Shown: in pieces, positions 9,301 through 16,687 of the stretch
Layout of the letters: every line of letters begins with the position of its first letter
How positions within the stretch are numbered: position 1 is the stretch's first letter
IMG/VR virus record: IMGVR_UViG_3300046787_000172
Span: 1-58,102 of that record
Length of the DNA stretch: 58,102 nucleotides
Origin: a virus
Strand: one strand, 5' to 3'
Translations under genes and position numbers: made by a program
Notes under the pieces: model-generated
The model's input: the letters and a program-made list of their open reading frames with translations, nothing else
The model's database searches: none
What the model was told of the DNA's origin: nothing

Positions 9301-9407
9301 TTGTGCGCAGGAAATTTGTAGCCCTCGTTGAACAGGGCCAAGTAATGAATGCCATGTTCGGGCAGGATTGCTTTGAGAAACTCAAGGGTGTTCACGGCAC
9401 ACCCCAC
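6363..9407 (-). CDS. Primase-helicase: PrimPol-type N-terminus and DUF927-like helicase C-terminus (1,014 aa)
   Basis: The N-terminal part has archaeo-eukaryotic primase signatures: the metal-binding pair in SFWVDVDCG (Asp101, Asp103), then DSGNGIHAYWPL (His148) and ILRPVGSTNRKNG. A middle Cys-containing segment (C-x5-C-x2-C) may bind zinc. The C-terminal half carries a Walker A, GGKSGRGKTT, near residue 608 and the LADELTN segment of DUF927/D5-like helicases. It would unwind DNA and lay primers for the family-A polymerase at 14.7-16.7 kb. The longest frame starts at a GTG (9407); an internal GTG at 9395 with GGGG before it may be the real start. Last gene of the leftward arm. Confidence 0.85.
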   Translation of the reverse strand: MGCAVNTLEFLKAILPEHGIHYLALFNEGYKFPAHKVYTDLETMADAIEGMADSKQLSVYHACASYQKAVIELDELDKNGNNKRKYRVPENWDKAKSFWVDVDCGQEKFDKGQGYLTKKDAVVAMAKFAKDVGVPRPLMVDSGNGIHAYWPLTKDIGPELWRKIAVVLKSTLAHCKVIADPTRTADFSSILRPVGSTNRKNGDAKNVKVLATCEAIDPKEFATPLFDYAKEHDVKLIREAPKKQYQPTDLNSDLTGHLHQYAELPVDADLMASKCLQAGAMRDSKGDVDYETWRGVIGLLTHCESGREFARDWSAEREATGHGQIDWDIRYDTWGAGPTTCEFFSKCNPNGCTGCQFKDKIKTPLVLGRIASEPEETVEEVVTEAGTVEQATVPAVPRGYQWDGSLLSRLIPDREGVMQVFPFCENLFYPITRIRGEDGTFRYGIRFHLPDKRIREFEIPGESVASPTDMLRALARYELTKSNHKNAGEHMAAYLLDQLQSLKRNISETNTLTSFGWKDDHKAFLLGETLHSADGSERPVLVGGNAKERVATFRNNRGSLKGYADALNFMYNRPEAVHWQYTVCAGWGSLLSHHCEDLYKGLILALQGGKSGRGKTTACHAALAAFGNPERMTLNSKEGFTTNALWATLGVFNNIPVLADELTNMEAPVFSDVAYGVSNGQDRIRMTSKGGTVVFAKSSEWRLNVYVTGNRDFYGLLAANQANSQAEAVRLIQLNVDRYDPLMLVDRAEFPNTEEGEDAWRSASAMVAAENIKQMTINSGHAGAAMVKYILANEAEVHKDMQTMLSKFTDVLSNPKFRFYRAHSACTIVIAKIAKKLGIVDFDIREMYKFTVGLLHELAESVEENNTVTSEDAFQRMVGQLSPRIIVTTECRDGRDARGPETPRNRVNGPIAGRYILGTVNHKEFAGRLILSQKEVREWCMANRMDYQSIVTSLKEAKALVSHGEKFLITRGTDCTSQQQRCIVVDTKRLNAESTAPVLTLVSNRLDGDAASDI

Positions 9408-9440
9408 TAACTGTTGTATTTATGCAACTCATGACGACTC

Positions 9441-9469
9441 CAAAAAAGGAAAAAGCCCGCAAGCGGGCT
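9441..9469 (-). terminator. Intrinsic terminator between 9490 gene and primase-helicase
   Basis: A perfect 7-bp stem (9454-9460 with 9463-9469) closes a 2-base loop. On the minus strand it is followed by TTTTT and a further T-run (complement of 9442-9453). It follows the stop of the 68-residue gene, so expression of the primase-helicase may be reduced by partial termination or need antitermination. Confidence 0.75.
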
Positions 9470-9489
9470 CCCTAGGGTAAACCCTCAGA

Positions 9490-9696
9490 TCAGTCTGTGA
9501 GTCCGGCTTCTGTGGTCTGCTCAGTAACTTCTGCTGGCTGTTCTGCTCGGGCAGCTTCTTCCTGCTCTTTGGCTTGTTGCAGGATGTTGTCGATGATTGG
9601 GCGAACAAAGTTGTGCGGGCCGCTGCCTAACGTACCCAACAAGGTGTTGAGGGAGTTGGCGTCCATGTTCATATCGAGTTTGATTTGGTATTGCAT
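9490..9696 (-). CDS. Hypothetical acidic protein (68 aa)
   Basis: A short protein with an N-terminal segment (MQYQIKLDMNMDANSLNTLL), a helix, and an acidic Glu/Ala/Thr tail. It lies between the SSB-like gene and a terminator. The start has only a weak site (GAAAGAAC). Not recognised. Confidence 0.6.
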   Translation of the reverse strand: MQYQIKLDMNMDANSLNTLLGTLGSGPHNFVRPIIDNILQQAKEQEEAARAEQPAEVTEQTTEAGLTD

Positions 9697-9717
9697 GATG
9701 TTCTTTCAGGTTTGTGC

Positions 9718-9733
9718 GGGGGCCGAAGCCCCC
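9718..9733 (-). other. Stable UUCG hairpin after the SSB-like gene
   Basis: Six G-C pairs (9718-9723 with 9728-9733) close a tetraloop that reads TTCG on the minus strand. It lies immediately after the SSB-like stop and has no U-tract, so it is more likely an mRNA 3'-end stabiliser or processing point than a terminator. Confidence 0.55.
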
Positions 9734-9741
9734 TAGTTTAA

Positions 9742-10686
9742 TCAGTCGTCGAAGCTAATGCCATCGAGGTCGAGGTCCATATCGTCAACCACTGGGGCTG
9801 GCTTGGCCTTGGGTTTGGCCGCTGGCTTGGGTGCCGGGGCTTCCTCTTCAGCTTCCTCAACTGCTGGCTTGGGTGTAGCTTTGGGCTTGGCAGCCGGTTT
9901 TGGCGCGGGGGCTTCCTCCTCAGTTTCTTCAGCGGGCGCAGCAGCTTCAGCGGCAACAGCAGCCATGATGGACGAGCCGAGGATGTTGGACACAACGTCG
10001 GATGCAGCGATCTCCTGCACCTCAGCGAAGCCTTCGTCATCCAACAGGCCGACAGCAGAGAACGTCAGCTTGGGAGATTCAGCTTGCAGGTCGAAGCCGA
10101 CCTTGGTCACGACCATGTTGTAGCCGACACCGCGCTTGGCCAGCATCTGACCATACTCACCCAGAGCCTTGATGGACGCAGGTGGTACACGCAGCAGCAT
10201 GGCGTCGTTGATCTGACCAGCAGGAGCCACGGCCATACGAACAGCGTCAGCGCAAGCCTTACCCTTGGTAGCGCCCTTCTCGGAGACACGTGAGCCCCAC
10301 TGGTTGTGAGGGCATGTGGCGCACTTCTTGGCCTGCTTGTTCTGTGCATCAGCCGCTGGCTCAACGCCATCGTTGGAGTAGCAGTCAGGCTTCTGGCCTT
10401 CGCTGGAATCTTTGTCGTAGCCCTTGATGTAGAACACCTTGCTGGTGCCTTTGTTGGCTTTTAGCAACACTACGTTCAGGCTGGTAGCTGCGCTGTCAGG
10501 GTCTTTGGGGTTCATCTGAATCTCGCGTTCGCCATCACGGACGACTGCGAAGACCTTGCCCTTGATCGAGATCACAGGGAAGCCACCGCCAGCGTGGGCG
10601 GTCAGGTCAGAGTTCAAAGCCGCGATGTCGACTTTTTTCAGGAATGCTGGCAGGTTGCTGCCGGAGTCAAATGGAATGATGTTCAT
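9742..10686 (-). CDS. Probable single-stranded DNA-binding protein (314 aa)
   Basis: The body (about residues 1-230) has a Cys cluster (DCYSNDG, then KKCATCPHNQWGSR and GKACADAV) that could bind zinc. After it come two near-identical Glu/Ala/Pro/Lys repeats (EEEAPAPKPAAKPKA) and a strongly acidic end, DDMDLDLDGISFDD. An acidic tail with a terminal aromatic is the hallmark of SSB and T7 gp2.5-type proteins, where it contacts replication partners. Position between helicase and primase genes agrees. The DNA-binding fold itself is not proven by motif, so SSB is an inference. Confidence 0.65.
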   Translation of the reverse strand: MNIIPFDSGSNLPAFLKKVDIAALNSDLTAHAGGGFPVISIKGKVFAVVRDGEREIQMNPKDPDSAATSLNVVLLKANKGTSKVFYIKGYDKDSSEGQKPDCYSNDGVEPAADAQNKQAKKCATCPHNQWGSRVSEKGATKGKACADAVRMAVAPAGQINDAMLLRVPPASIKALGEYGQMLAKRGVGYNMVVTKVGFDLQAESPKLTFSAVGLLDDEGFAEVQEIAASDVVSNILGSSIMAAVAAEAAAPAEETEEEAPAPKPAAKPKATPKPAVEEAEEEAPAPKPAAKPKAKPAPVVDDMDLDLDGISFDD

Positions 10687-10713
10687 GATCTTCGGTTGAT
10701 TGAGGTTGAGAGT

Positions 10714-11100
10714 TTATGCCGAGCGGCGGATGTTGACAACGCGTTCCGACCGAATATTTACACCCGGTGGTAGTTCGTCGTTGTTGGAGTCACGGAACTG
10801 CTCGATGGCGGTCTTTGAGGCACGCACTTCAAGCAAGCTCCATTCTTCGTTGGCCTTCACAAAATCCATGAAAGCCTCACGATCTGCAATGCTGGCGGTT
10901 GTACGCACAGCGGTATAAGCCGTACCGTTCTCAGTCTTGACTGAGTCCATGCCGGTCTTGTTGAACACGTCCAGAAGTTTGGCTTCCAGCTTGTCCATCT
11001 TTTCGTTCAAAGGTGCGATGGTGGCGTCGAACTCTGCCTTCATCTCTGCCTTCTTGTCACGGAGCTGTATATACAGACTCACTGCTTCTGATAATTTCAT
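10714..11100 (-). CDS. Conserved phage hypothetical with N-terminal coiled coil (128 aa)
   Basis: Residues 1-50 form a Lys/Glu coiled coil (LYIQLRDKKAEMKAEF...NEKMDKLEAKLLDVF), followed by a compact alpha/beta domain ending in NIRSERVVNIRR. The layout is like Gp157/Gam-type accessory proteins of phage recombination genes, but I cannot assign it. It overlaps the helicase stop by ATGA, so the two are coupled. Confidence 0.65.
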   Translation of the reverse strand: MKLSEAVSLYIQLRDKKAEMKAEFDATIAPLNEKMDKLEAKLLDVFNKTGMDSVKTENGTAYTAVRTTASIADREAFMDFVKANEEWSLLEVRASKTAIEQFRDSNNDELPPGVNIRSERVVNIRRSA

Positions 11101-12668
11101 TGGTCTATCCGTTCCTTCATCATGTCGAGTAACACACCCTGCATAGACTGCTTGTCCTGCAGTCTCTTGTACACACGCCGCTCAACATCCGTACCTGCGA
11201 TGTGAACGATCACTGTGGTCCTTGTCTGGCCCGGGCGTCTTACACGCGCACAAGCCTGTTCGTAAGTCTCATTCGAGTGAACCGGGGCGTACCACACGAT
11301 GGTGGTTGCTGCCGTCAGTGTCAGGCCATGGCTCATGGTTGAGGCGTTAGCCACCAAAACCCTTGGGTCCAGCCCTCGTTGAAACTCACCAAAAATACGA
11401 TCGCGGTCAGTCTTACTGGTGCCGCCATGCACCGTTTCTACCGTGAAATCCTTACGCAGTTCTGACGCTACGCTCTCAAGGGCTCCTGTCAGCGGCACGA
11501 ACACGATGACCTTGCCCTCAGATTCCTCGATGACTTCCTTGAGCACGTCCATGCGTGGCTTGGATGGGATGATGACGTGTTCACCATCTGTCCCGTAGGC
11601 GACACCACACGCAATTTGGATGAGCTTGTTGGCCTTCACAGCCTCATTGACAGCCAGAATCTGACCACCTGCATACTCGGTAGACAGCTTGTTGAGCATG
11701 TCCTTGTAGGCTTTGTTCTGCTCAGGTGTGAGCGCAACATCACGGGTGATGAACGTCTGCTCTGGCAAGTCCACACAGTCATCCAGCGAGAACCGGATAG
11801 CTGGCTGCATCATCTGATACACAGCTTCGTTGGCGTCCTGCCGCGCCGCCCATTTGAACGGAGTGATCTGACGCATCACGCGGTCACGGAACGCGCTGAA
11901 GTACTTGGGCATGGTCGGGTTGTCAGGAGTCACCAGTTTGCACTGAGCCCATGCGTCGGTAGGTGCGTTAGGTGTTGGCGATCCTGTCATGCCCCACACA
12001 CGGCGCGGAGCCTGCTTGTTGCAGATGGCATTGAGAATCTTCCAGCGGTCGGTGCCTGAGTTGCGTGCAAGTGCAAGCTCGTCGATGACGATCAGGTCGA
12101 TGTCAGGTCGCTTGGCCAGCGCGTCCTTGATGGTAGATAGCCCGTCGATGTTGATGACGTAGATGTCCACGTCTTGTGCAAGCAGTTTGTTACGGCGCTC
12201 TCGCGTGCCGTGCAGTACAACACAGTCCAGATGCGGGAACGTCTGAAATGCTGAGTCCGCCCATGTGCGCTCCATGGTAGACAGTGGGCACACCACAAGC
12301 ACCTTGTTCACGGTCTTGGTGCGGCGCAGATAGTCATACGCCCACAGTGCGCTGTTGGTCTTGCCAGTGCCCATACCGTTGAGACAGAACGCACGGCTGT
12401 TCATAGAGAGGAACGATGCTGTGTCGAGTTGTGCAGAGAATGGCGAATGCTTGCCGCTGACCTTGGGCCAGTCGTAGTGAATGGGCATGGGTTCAGGAAC
12501 CTCAAAGCCCAAGTTACGCAGCACCCGAGTTTCGTCGGGCCTGTGTGGTATCGCAACCAGTGTCGATCCTTTGTGTTCTACCAACTTCGCGGTTGGTATG
12601 ACTGTCGTTACTCGTGATGGGTTGCGGAGCTTGAGTACTACAGCCTTTTTTTCTTTGTGAATTAGCAT
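11097..12668 (-). CDS. SF2 (SNF2-type) DNA helicase (523 aa)
   Basis: Motif I is GMGTGKT (98-104); motif II is VIDELAL (about 194-200, a DExx box reading DELA); motif III is TGSP; motif VI is QACARVRRPGQT near 480. This is the SNF2-like SF2 pattern in phage replication/recombination modules, expected to translocate on duplex DNA with ATP and remodel forks. It sits next to VRR-NUC and PD-(D/E)XK nuclease genes, a common phage grouping. Complete length; the start has a weak ribosome site and overlaps the upstream gene by seven bases. Confidence 0.9.
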   Translation of the reverse strand: MLIHKEKKAVVLKLRNPSRVTTVIPTAKLVEHKGSTLVAIPHRPDETRVLRNLGFEVPEPMPIHYDWPKVSGKHSPFSAQLDTASFLSMNSRAFCLNGMGTGKTNSALWAYDYLRRTKTVNKVLVVCPLSTMERTWADSAFQTFPHLDCVVLHGTRERRNKLLAQDVDIYVINIDGLSTIKDALAKRPDIDLIVIDELALARNSGTDRWKILNAICNKQAPRRVWGMTGSPTPNAPTDAWAQCKLVTPDNPTMPKYFSAFRDRVMRQITPFKWAARQDANEAVYQMMQPAIRFSLDDCVDLPEQTFITRDVALTPEQNKAYKDMLNKLSTEYAGGQILAVNEAVKANKLIQIACGVAYGTDGEHVIIPSKPRMDVLKEVIEESEGKVIVFVPLTGALESVASELRKDFTVETVHGGTSKTDRDRIFGEFQRGLDPRVLVANASTMSHGLTLTAATTIVWYAPVHSNETYEQACARVRRPGQTRTTVIVHIAGTDVERRVYKRLQDKQSMQGVLLDMMKERIDQ

Positions 12669-12922
12669 GTGAGTTTCATTGCAACAAGTGCAGCCATGAC
12701 TCCTTCGTCGGTTTGTTCAAATGGCATCTCGTGGATGTCTTGGTCCCCCTTGATTCGCCAGCGAACCATCAGTTGGTCGTCGATGTAACCGCGCATCATG
12801 GAGATAGCAGTGACGCCATCCGGTACTTGCTGGCCAAACCACATCTCTGCGGGAACAATGGATCGCGGTGATGGCCTGCGCCAGTAGCCAGCGTCTTTAC
12901 TTATCTGGGTTGTAACTGCCAC
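12662..12922 (-). CDS. Hypothetical protein (86 aa), GTG start
   Basis: The GTG at 12922 has GGAGGAAGG a few bases before it; an ATG at 12940 is open but has no ribosome site. The C-terminus reads PFEQTDEGVMAALVAMKL, like the 'domain plus short helix' endings of the small proteins at 21-28 kb (for example AKAYVEA). The middle is beta-rich (GVTAISMMRGYIDDQLMVRW). Function unknown. Confidence 0.6.
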   Translation of the reverse strand: MAVTTQISKDAGYWRRPSPRSIVPAEMWFGQQVPDGVTAISMMRGYIDDQLMVRWRIKGDQDIHEMPFEQTDEGVMAALVAMKLTC

Positions 12923-13163
12923 TGCCCTTCCTCCATCCACGGTTGGTTGATCGGTCTTGAACTGCTACGTTGGCCTTGTGGTTGCCGCCGCCGTTCTCGA
13001 GTGACTTCTTGTGCGCTACGTCTTTGCCATCGCCGACCTTGGCCTTGCCATCTTTGATGGCTTCGCGCCGTGCAGCGTTGTTCTTCACACGCTTGGCCAC
13101 TTCTTCAGGGCGAGCGTTATAGGACTTCTGGTATTCCAGTTTGCGGGGGGTTGACTTGGTCAT
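12897..13163 (-). CDS. Small basic protein with a degenerate HNH-like segment (88 aa)
   Basis: The start follows GGAGAACGCAC, which is encoded by the LENA codons of the preceding gene. The N-terminal half is a basic helix (YNARPEEVAKRVKNNAARR). The C-terminal half, DVAHKKSLENGGGNHKANV followed by NRGW, resembles the D-x-H, N and NRG elements of HNH nucleases, with Ala where the first metal-site residue region usually has Asp/His. Similar proteins are common beside VRR-NUC genes. Activity uncertain. Confidence 0.65.
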   Translation of the reverse strand: MTKSTPRKLEYQKSYNARPEEVAKRVKNNAARREAIKDGKAKVGDGKDVAHKKSLENGGGNHKANVAVQDRSTNRGWRKGSGSYNPDK

Positions 13164-13479
13164 GTGCGTTCTCCAAAATTTGAAAGATTTTGATGGTGGT
13201 AATGAACTCTTTGAGCTGGTCTACATTGTCCACTACGATGGCCCACCCATCAGCGTTTTGAATCTCTTGTATCACTCGGTCTTGGTTGGGCGTGGTGTTC
13301 ATGCGTTTGCCCGGAGCCTTGGTCTCTACGGCCAAGAACATCCCGTTGTAGCAACAGATGATGTCAGGGATGCCGACCTGCCCCATGCCATTGGACACTG
13401 GCATAAAGAACCAAGCGCCGATGGACTTGAGGTATTTCTTGCAGTCGTCTTTGACCTTGCCCTCTGGTGTTTTAGCCAT
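13117..13479 (-). CDS. VRR-NUC domain nuclease (120 aa)
   Basis: It has the compact phage VRR-NUC pattern: GxxxxMPVSNGMGQVGIPDI with catalytic Asp39, then AVETKAPG with Glu52 and Lys54, then a conserved PNQ. These PD-(D/E)XK enzymes act as structure-specific or Holliday-junction nucleases in recombination and packaging preparation. The start has a strong site (GGAGGTGACAACAA), written by the last codons (LEVTTNG) of the HNH gene. The C-terminal 20 residues extend past the domain and overlap the next gene. Confidence 0.85.
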   Translation of the reverse strand: MAKTPEGKVKDDCKKYLKSIGAWFFMPVSNGMGQVGIPDIICCYNGMFLAVETKAPGKRMNTTPNQDRVIQEIQNADGWAIVVDNVDQLKEFITTIKIFQILENAHDQVNPPQTGIPEVL

Positions 13480-13978
13480 TTGTTGTCACCTCCAGTGTGC
13501 GGCCTTGCTTACCTATGCGAACAAGCGTTGTGTTAACCAATCCTGCGGAGCGGAGCTCTCGAATAAATTTCTTGGTTGGTTCTGGGTGCAGCCCAAGTGC
13601 GTCGGCAATTTGGGCGGTGGTTTTTGGTTTCTTGCACATCTTAAGAATTTTTTCCTTGTGCTTGACGCATGCAAAGACTTTGTTTTTTGCTTGTTCTTGC
13701 TTGGTAGCCCAGCGGCAATTCTTGGGTGTGTAGTTGCCGTCGTTGTTTTTGCGATCCAAGGTTGTGCCTTCAGGTCGTTCGCCCATGTCTGCCAAGAAGT
13801 TGTCAAAGGACATCCACCGTTTGCATACTGTTATGCCGCGACCACCGTATCGGTGGTAGTAGAAGCGTTTGGGGTTGGTACACCGCTGAATCATGGATGC
13901 CCACGAATGGTATGTTGGTGAAAATTTCCCAGTGGTGTGCCCGTGTGTGTATGCTGGGTTACTTGTTCCTGCAGACAT
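13472..13978 (-). CDS. HNH homing-type endonuclease with C-terminal winged helix (168 aa)
   Basis: The ATG at 13978 has GAAGGGA upstream and leaves one base after the previous stop; an earlier in-frame ATG would overlap that gene without benefit. Residues carry the phage HNH pattern: YHSWASMIQRCTNP, YYHRYGGRGITVCKRW, FDNFLADMGERPEGTTLDRK, NCRWATKQEQ. The last 55 residues (KTTAQIADALGLHPEPTKKF) read as a winged helix-turn-helix that could guide target choice. It is a paralogue of the gene at 25410-25982. It probably represents a mobile gene inserted between replication genes. Confidence 0.85.
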   Translation of the reverse strand: MSAGTSNPAYTHGHTTGKFSPTYHSWASMIQRCTNPKRFYYHRYGGRGITVCKRWMSFDNFLADMGERPEGTTLDRKNNDGNYTPKNCRWATKQEQAKNKVFACVKHKEKILKMCKKPKTTAQIADALGLHPEPTKKFIRELRSAGLVNTTLVRIGKQGRTLEVTTNG

Positions 13979-13979
13979 G

Positions 13980-14636
13980 CTAGCGTTCCCTTCGTCCGTT
14001 GAACTCACATGATAGCACGGCGCAATAATTTTTGCACAGCCCTGACGTTTTGGCTGGCCAGCGGTCACGTTCGTATGCAGACTCCAGCTTGTTTACACGT
14101 GGCACGAAGTTCTGCCAAATGACAGGAACCTCCGAGCGTTCGCGTGGCGTCCAGTCAATCTTCTTTTCCTTGAGCCAGATGAAGCCCGTGATAACTTTGT
14201 TGATCTCTGGGTGATGGGCAAACACGTAGTTGGCGTACAGGTCGAGCTGCTCTGTGGGCTTGCGCTTTCCGGTCTTGTAATCTGCAACGATGGCCTTGTC
14301 GCCATGGAGTACAACCAAGTCAGCGATGCCGCGAGTCCATGCGCCTTTCCATGCTGTCGGCTGGAAGTTCCGGTCGAGTGCGTATGCCTGTTCGCACAGC
14401 TTTGCACCGGGCAGTTTGGCCAGCTTGAACGCCAGCGTCTGCCACTGCTCCATACCTTCGGGCAGCATTACGCCGTCCTTGATGAAGTCCTCGAACGCGG
14501 TGTGAACCCGTGTACCCCACTCAGTGTGTACGGTAGGCGGCTCAACGATGTCGCGCTTGACCTTGAGGTGGAAGAATTTCCTCGGGCACGTCTCGAATGT
14601 GTCGAGCTGGCTGTACGTCCAAGCCGGGTTTGTCAT
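13980..14636 (-). CDS. PD-(D/E)XK nuclease, RecB/Cas4-like with probable Fe-S site (218 aa)
   Basis: N-terminal YSQLDTFETCPRKFF (Cys17), then GTRVHTAFE (His45), GIADLVV (Asp106) and IVADYKTG (Asp119, Lys121), then QLDLYA: the complete catalytic order of RecB-family nucleases. Near the C-terminus LCKNYCAVLSC supplies three Cys; with Cys17 this is the four-Cys arrangement that holds a 4Fe-4S cluster in Cas4 and AddB. It probably trims DNA ends as the 5'-to-3' exonuclease partner of the SF2 helicase. A promoter-like site lies upstream at 14702-14729. Confidence 0.85.
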   Translation of the reverse strand: MTNPAWTYSQLDTFETCPRKFFHLKVKRDIVEPPTVHTEWGTRVHTAFEDFIKDGVMLPEGMEQWQTLAFKLAKLPGAKLCEQAYALDRNFQPTAWKGAWTRGIADLVVLHGDKAIVADYKTGKRKPTEQLDLYANYVFAHHPEINKVITGFIWLKEKKIDWTPRERSEVPVIWQNFVPRVNKLESAYERDRWPAKTSGLCKNYCAVLSCEFNGRRER

Positions 14637-14655
14637 GTTGTTCCAATGCGGTTGT

Positions 14656-14689
14656 GCCCCAATGCGTCATTCGACGGTTGGGGCTTTTT
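14656..14689 (+). terminator. Rightward-pointing intrinsic terminator inside the leftward arm
   Basis: GCCCCAA (14656-14662) pairs with TTGGGGC (14678-14684), with an inner CGTC/GACG stem, followed on the plus strand by TTTTT (14685-14689). On the minus strand no U-tract follows. It would stop antisense transcription heading towards the polymerase gene, and forms a hairpin in the 5' leader of the nuclease mRNA. Confidence 0.65.
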
Positions 14690-14701
14690 GTTCGTGGCTC
14701 T

Positions 14702-14729
14702 ATGGTAGCAGCATGGTGAGTGCTGTCAA
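14702..14729 (-). promoter_or_regulatory. Sigma-70-type promoter before the RecB/Cas4-like nuclease
   Basis: On the minus strand TTGACA (complement of 14724-14729) is followed after 16 bases by TACCAT (complement of 14702-14707). The -35 is perfect and the -10 matches four of six. It lies between the polymerase stop and the nuclease start and would fire an internal leftward transcript for the recombination and primase genes. Confidence 0.6.
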
Positions 14730-14731
14730 CA

Positions 14732-16687
14732 TTATTTTACGGCTCCATACGTGTCGCCTACGTCACCCTCAGACCACGTCACAAGCTCTGGCCACCACGA
14801 CACGCCTTGGCGCATGATGCCCTGCAAATGATCGAGTTGTTGCTGCGCCTCTTTCTCTGGCACAACGTAAACCAGCTCGTCATGGACAGCCAGCGATGGG
14901 CGCAAGCCAGTGTCCTTGTAGAACCGCACAGCATGCTCAGCGATGACATCACGAGCCAGTGCCTGTACCAAATTCTCAACGCCCTTCCCGGCGTAGATGC
15001 GAGCCTTAGACCTGCCGTTGCCGTACCACCATTCGTGCTTACCGTTCTCGTTCTGTTTGACCAGTGACGGGTAGTAGATGCGACGGCCAGACGGCAAGCG
15101 CACAGCTTCGTGCTCCACTTGGCACATACCCCACGGGTCGATGGATGCCTCGATGCCTTGTCGGATGTTGGTCAGGTTGTTCTGGAACTGCTTCCAGCCG
15201 TTGACGATCTCGCCGTGAGCGTCGCGGTACTTGTTGACCACATCAGTGGCTTCTTCCAGCGACAGGTCGATGCCGCCCATCAGCTTGGCTACCTTCTGGA
15301 ACGTAGCGCCGCCAGCGCCAAAGCCTAGACCCAAGTGAGCCACCTTGCCCACCTGACGCTGGTTCTTCGTGACCTCGTCTTCGGTGATGTTGTACAGGTC
15401 ATGCGCTGCAAAGTATCGGTACAGGTCGGCCTTGTCAGGGCTCGACGCGAACAGCTCCATGGCGTACGGGACTTTCCACAGAAACATATTGACCCGCAAC
15501 TCAATACCAGAAAGGTCAGCCACGATGATCTTGTGTCCCTTGGGTGCCTTGAGCGACATACGCAGGGCGTCGGACGGCTTGGGGTTCTTGGGGTCAATGC
15601 GCGGTAGGTTCTGCATGTTGTACTGCTCACCAGACCAGCGACCTGTTGTATCCGCGCCACAGTATTTCAGCGGCACAGGCAGTCGGCCATCACAGGCGTC
15701 GGCGGCTCTCAGGAACGCTTGCAGTCGTGTCTCCAGCAACGTGGACTTGACCTCGAGTCTTGCACGGGCAGCAGCGGCCACCACAGGGTTCTCATGGTTC
15801 TGCAAGGCGATGAACGCATCGTCTGTTTTGGCCAGCGCAGGCACACGCTTCTCGGGGTTGGTCGGCGACTGCTTCATGGGCGCTTCAACACCAAGGCGCT
15901 CCAGCAGTGCGGAGAACTTGGCAGCCGAGGCCAACTCAGTACGAACCTGTTCTTCGATATCTGTGCCACTGTCAAGGCGCTCAGCCACGAACTGATCTAT
16001 GCCAAGGGTGTGAGCCAGCTCAAGCAGGGAGCGGCGCTTTTCTTCCTTCACATCTTCCAAGGCCTTATCCACCATGGAGTAGTTGAGCAAGAACTTGGGC
16101 TCGACCAGCATGCGGGTAGTCATGTCGATCTGCAGCAGCTCCTGCTTGGGGAAAGATGGGGCGAGCTTCTTGAAGATAGCTGCACACAAGTCGGTGTCCA
16201 CCTTGTTGTAGTCCTCCATCTGAGCCAGCTCATCTTCGCTGAAGTCACATAGGTGCTTGCCCTTGGTGTTAGTAGCCTCTAGGTCCAGCTTAAGGCCTAC
16301 ACCCAGCTCAACAGCCAGCTTCTTAAGCGATACACCAGTCAACGATTTGCCGTTTACGAACGCACTGGTCTTGGAATACTTGGGCCTTGCCATAGCAGCA
16401 GTGCAGCCGTACATCTTGGGGTTCACGCCCATGCGCCACGCGAGGATCATCGCATCGAAGCCGGACATGTTGTGGCCGATAGCCATAGCGTCTGACCAGT
16501 CAAGCGACTGCAGGTGCTCTCTGATCTTCTGCTCACCGAACAAAACGTAGGTCGGTGCGTTGCCCACCTTGATGGCCACAGAGATGATCTCAGTGTCTGG
16601 GTGCATCACGTACTCGGTTGGAGACATGCGGCTGAGCGTGTGCTCGGTGCTCCAGAACGACTCGAAGTCGATGTAGATGGGGGTCAT
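14732..16687 (-). CDS. Family-A DNA polymerase with 3'-5' exonuclease (651 aa)
   Basis: Exonuclease motifs: YIDFESF (Asp7, Glu9), GHNMSGFDAMIL and YNKVDTDLC. Polymerase motifs: A VADLSGIELR, B RQVGKVAHLGLGFG, C VHDELV. No 5'-nuclease domain is present, as in T7-type phage polymerases. In motif B the residue equivalent to E. coli Phe762 is Leu, and the Tyr766 position is Phe. It replicates the phage genome with the primase-helicase and SSB. The start at 16687 is five bases from YIDFE and overlaps the upstream stop (TAATG). Confidence 0.95.
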   Translation of the reverse strand: MTPIYIDFESFWSTEHTLSRMSPTEYVMHPDTEIISVAIKVGNAPTYVLFGEQKIREHLQSLDWSDAMAIGHNMSGFDAMILAWRMGVNPKMYGCTAAMARPKYSKTSAFVNGKSLTGVSLKKLAVELGVGLKLDLEATNTKGKHLCDFSEDELAQMEDYNKVDTDLCAAIFKKLAPSFPKQELLQIDMTTRMLVEPKFLLNYSMVDKALEDVKEEKRRSLLELAHTLGIDQFVAERLDSGTDIEEQVRTELASAAKFSALLERLGVEAPMKQSPTNPEKRVPALAKTDDAFIALQNHENPVVAAAARARLEVKSTLLETRLQAFLRAADACDGRLPVPLKYCGADTTGRWSGEQYNMQNLPRIDPKNPKPSDALRMSLKAPKGHKIIVADLSGIELRVNMFLWKVPYAMELFASSPDKADLYRYFAAHDLYNITEDEVTKNQRQVGKVAHLGLGFGAGGATFQKVAKLMGGIDLSLEEATDVVNKYRDAHGEIVNGWKQFQNNLTNIRQGIEASIDPWGMCQVEHEAVRLPSGRRIYYPSLVKQNENGKHEWWYGNGRSKARIYAGKGVENLVQALARDVIAEHAVRFYKDTGLRPSLAVHDELVYVVPEKEAQQQLDHLQGIMRQGVSWWPELVTWSEGDVGDTYGAVK

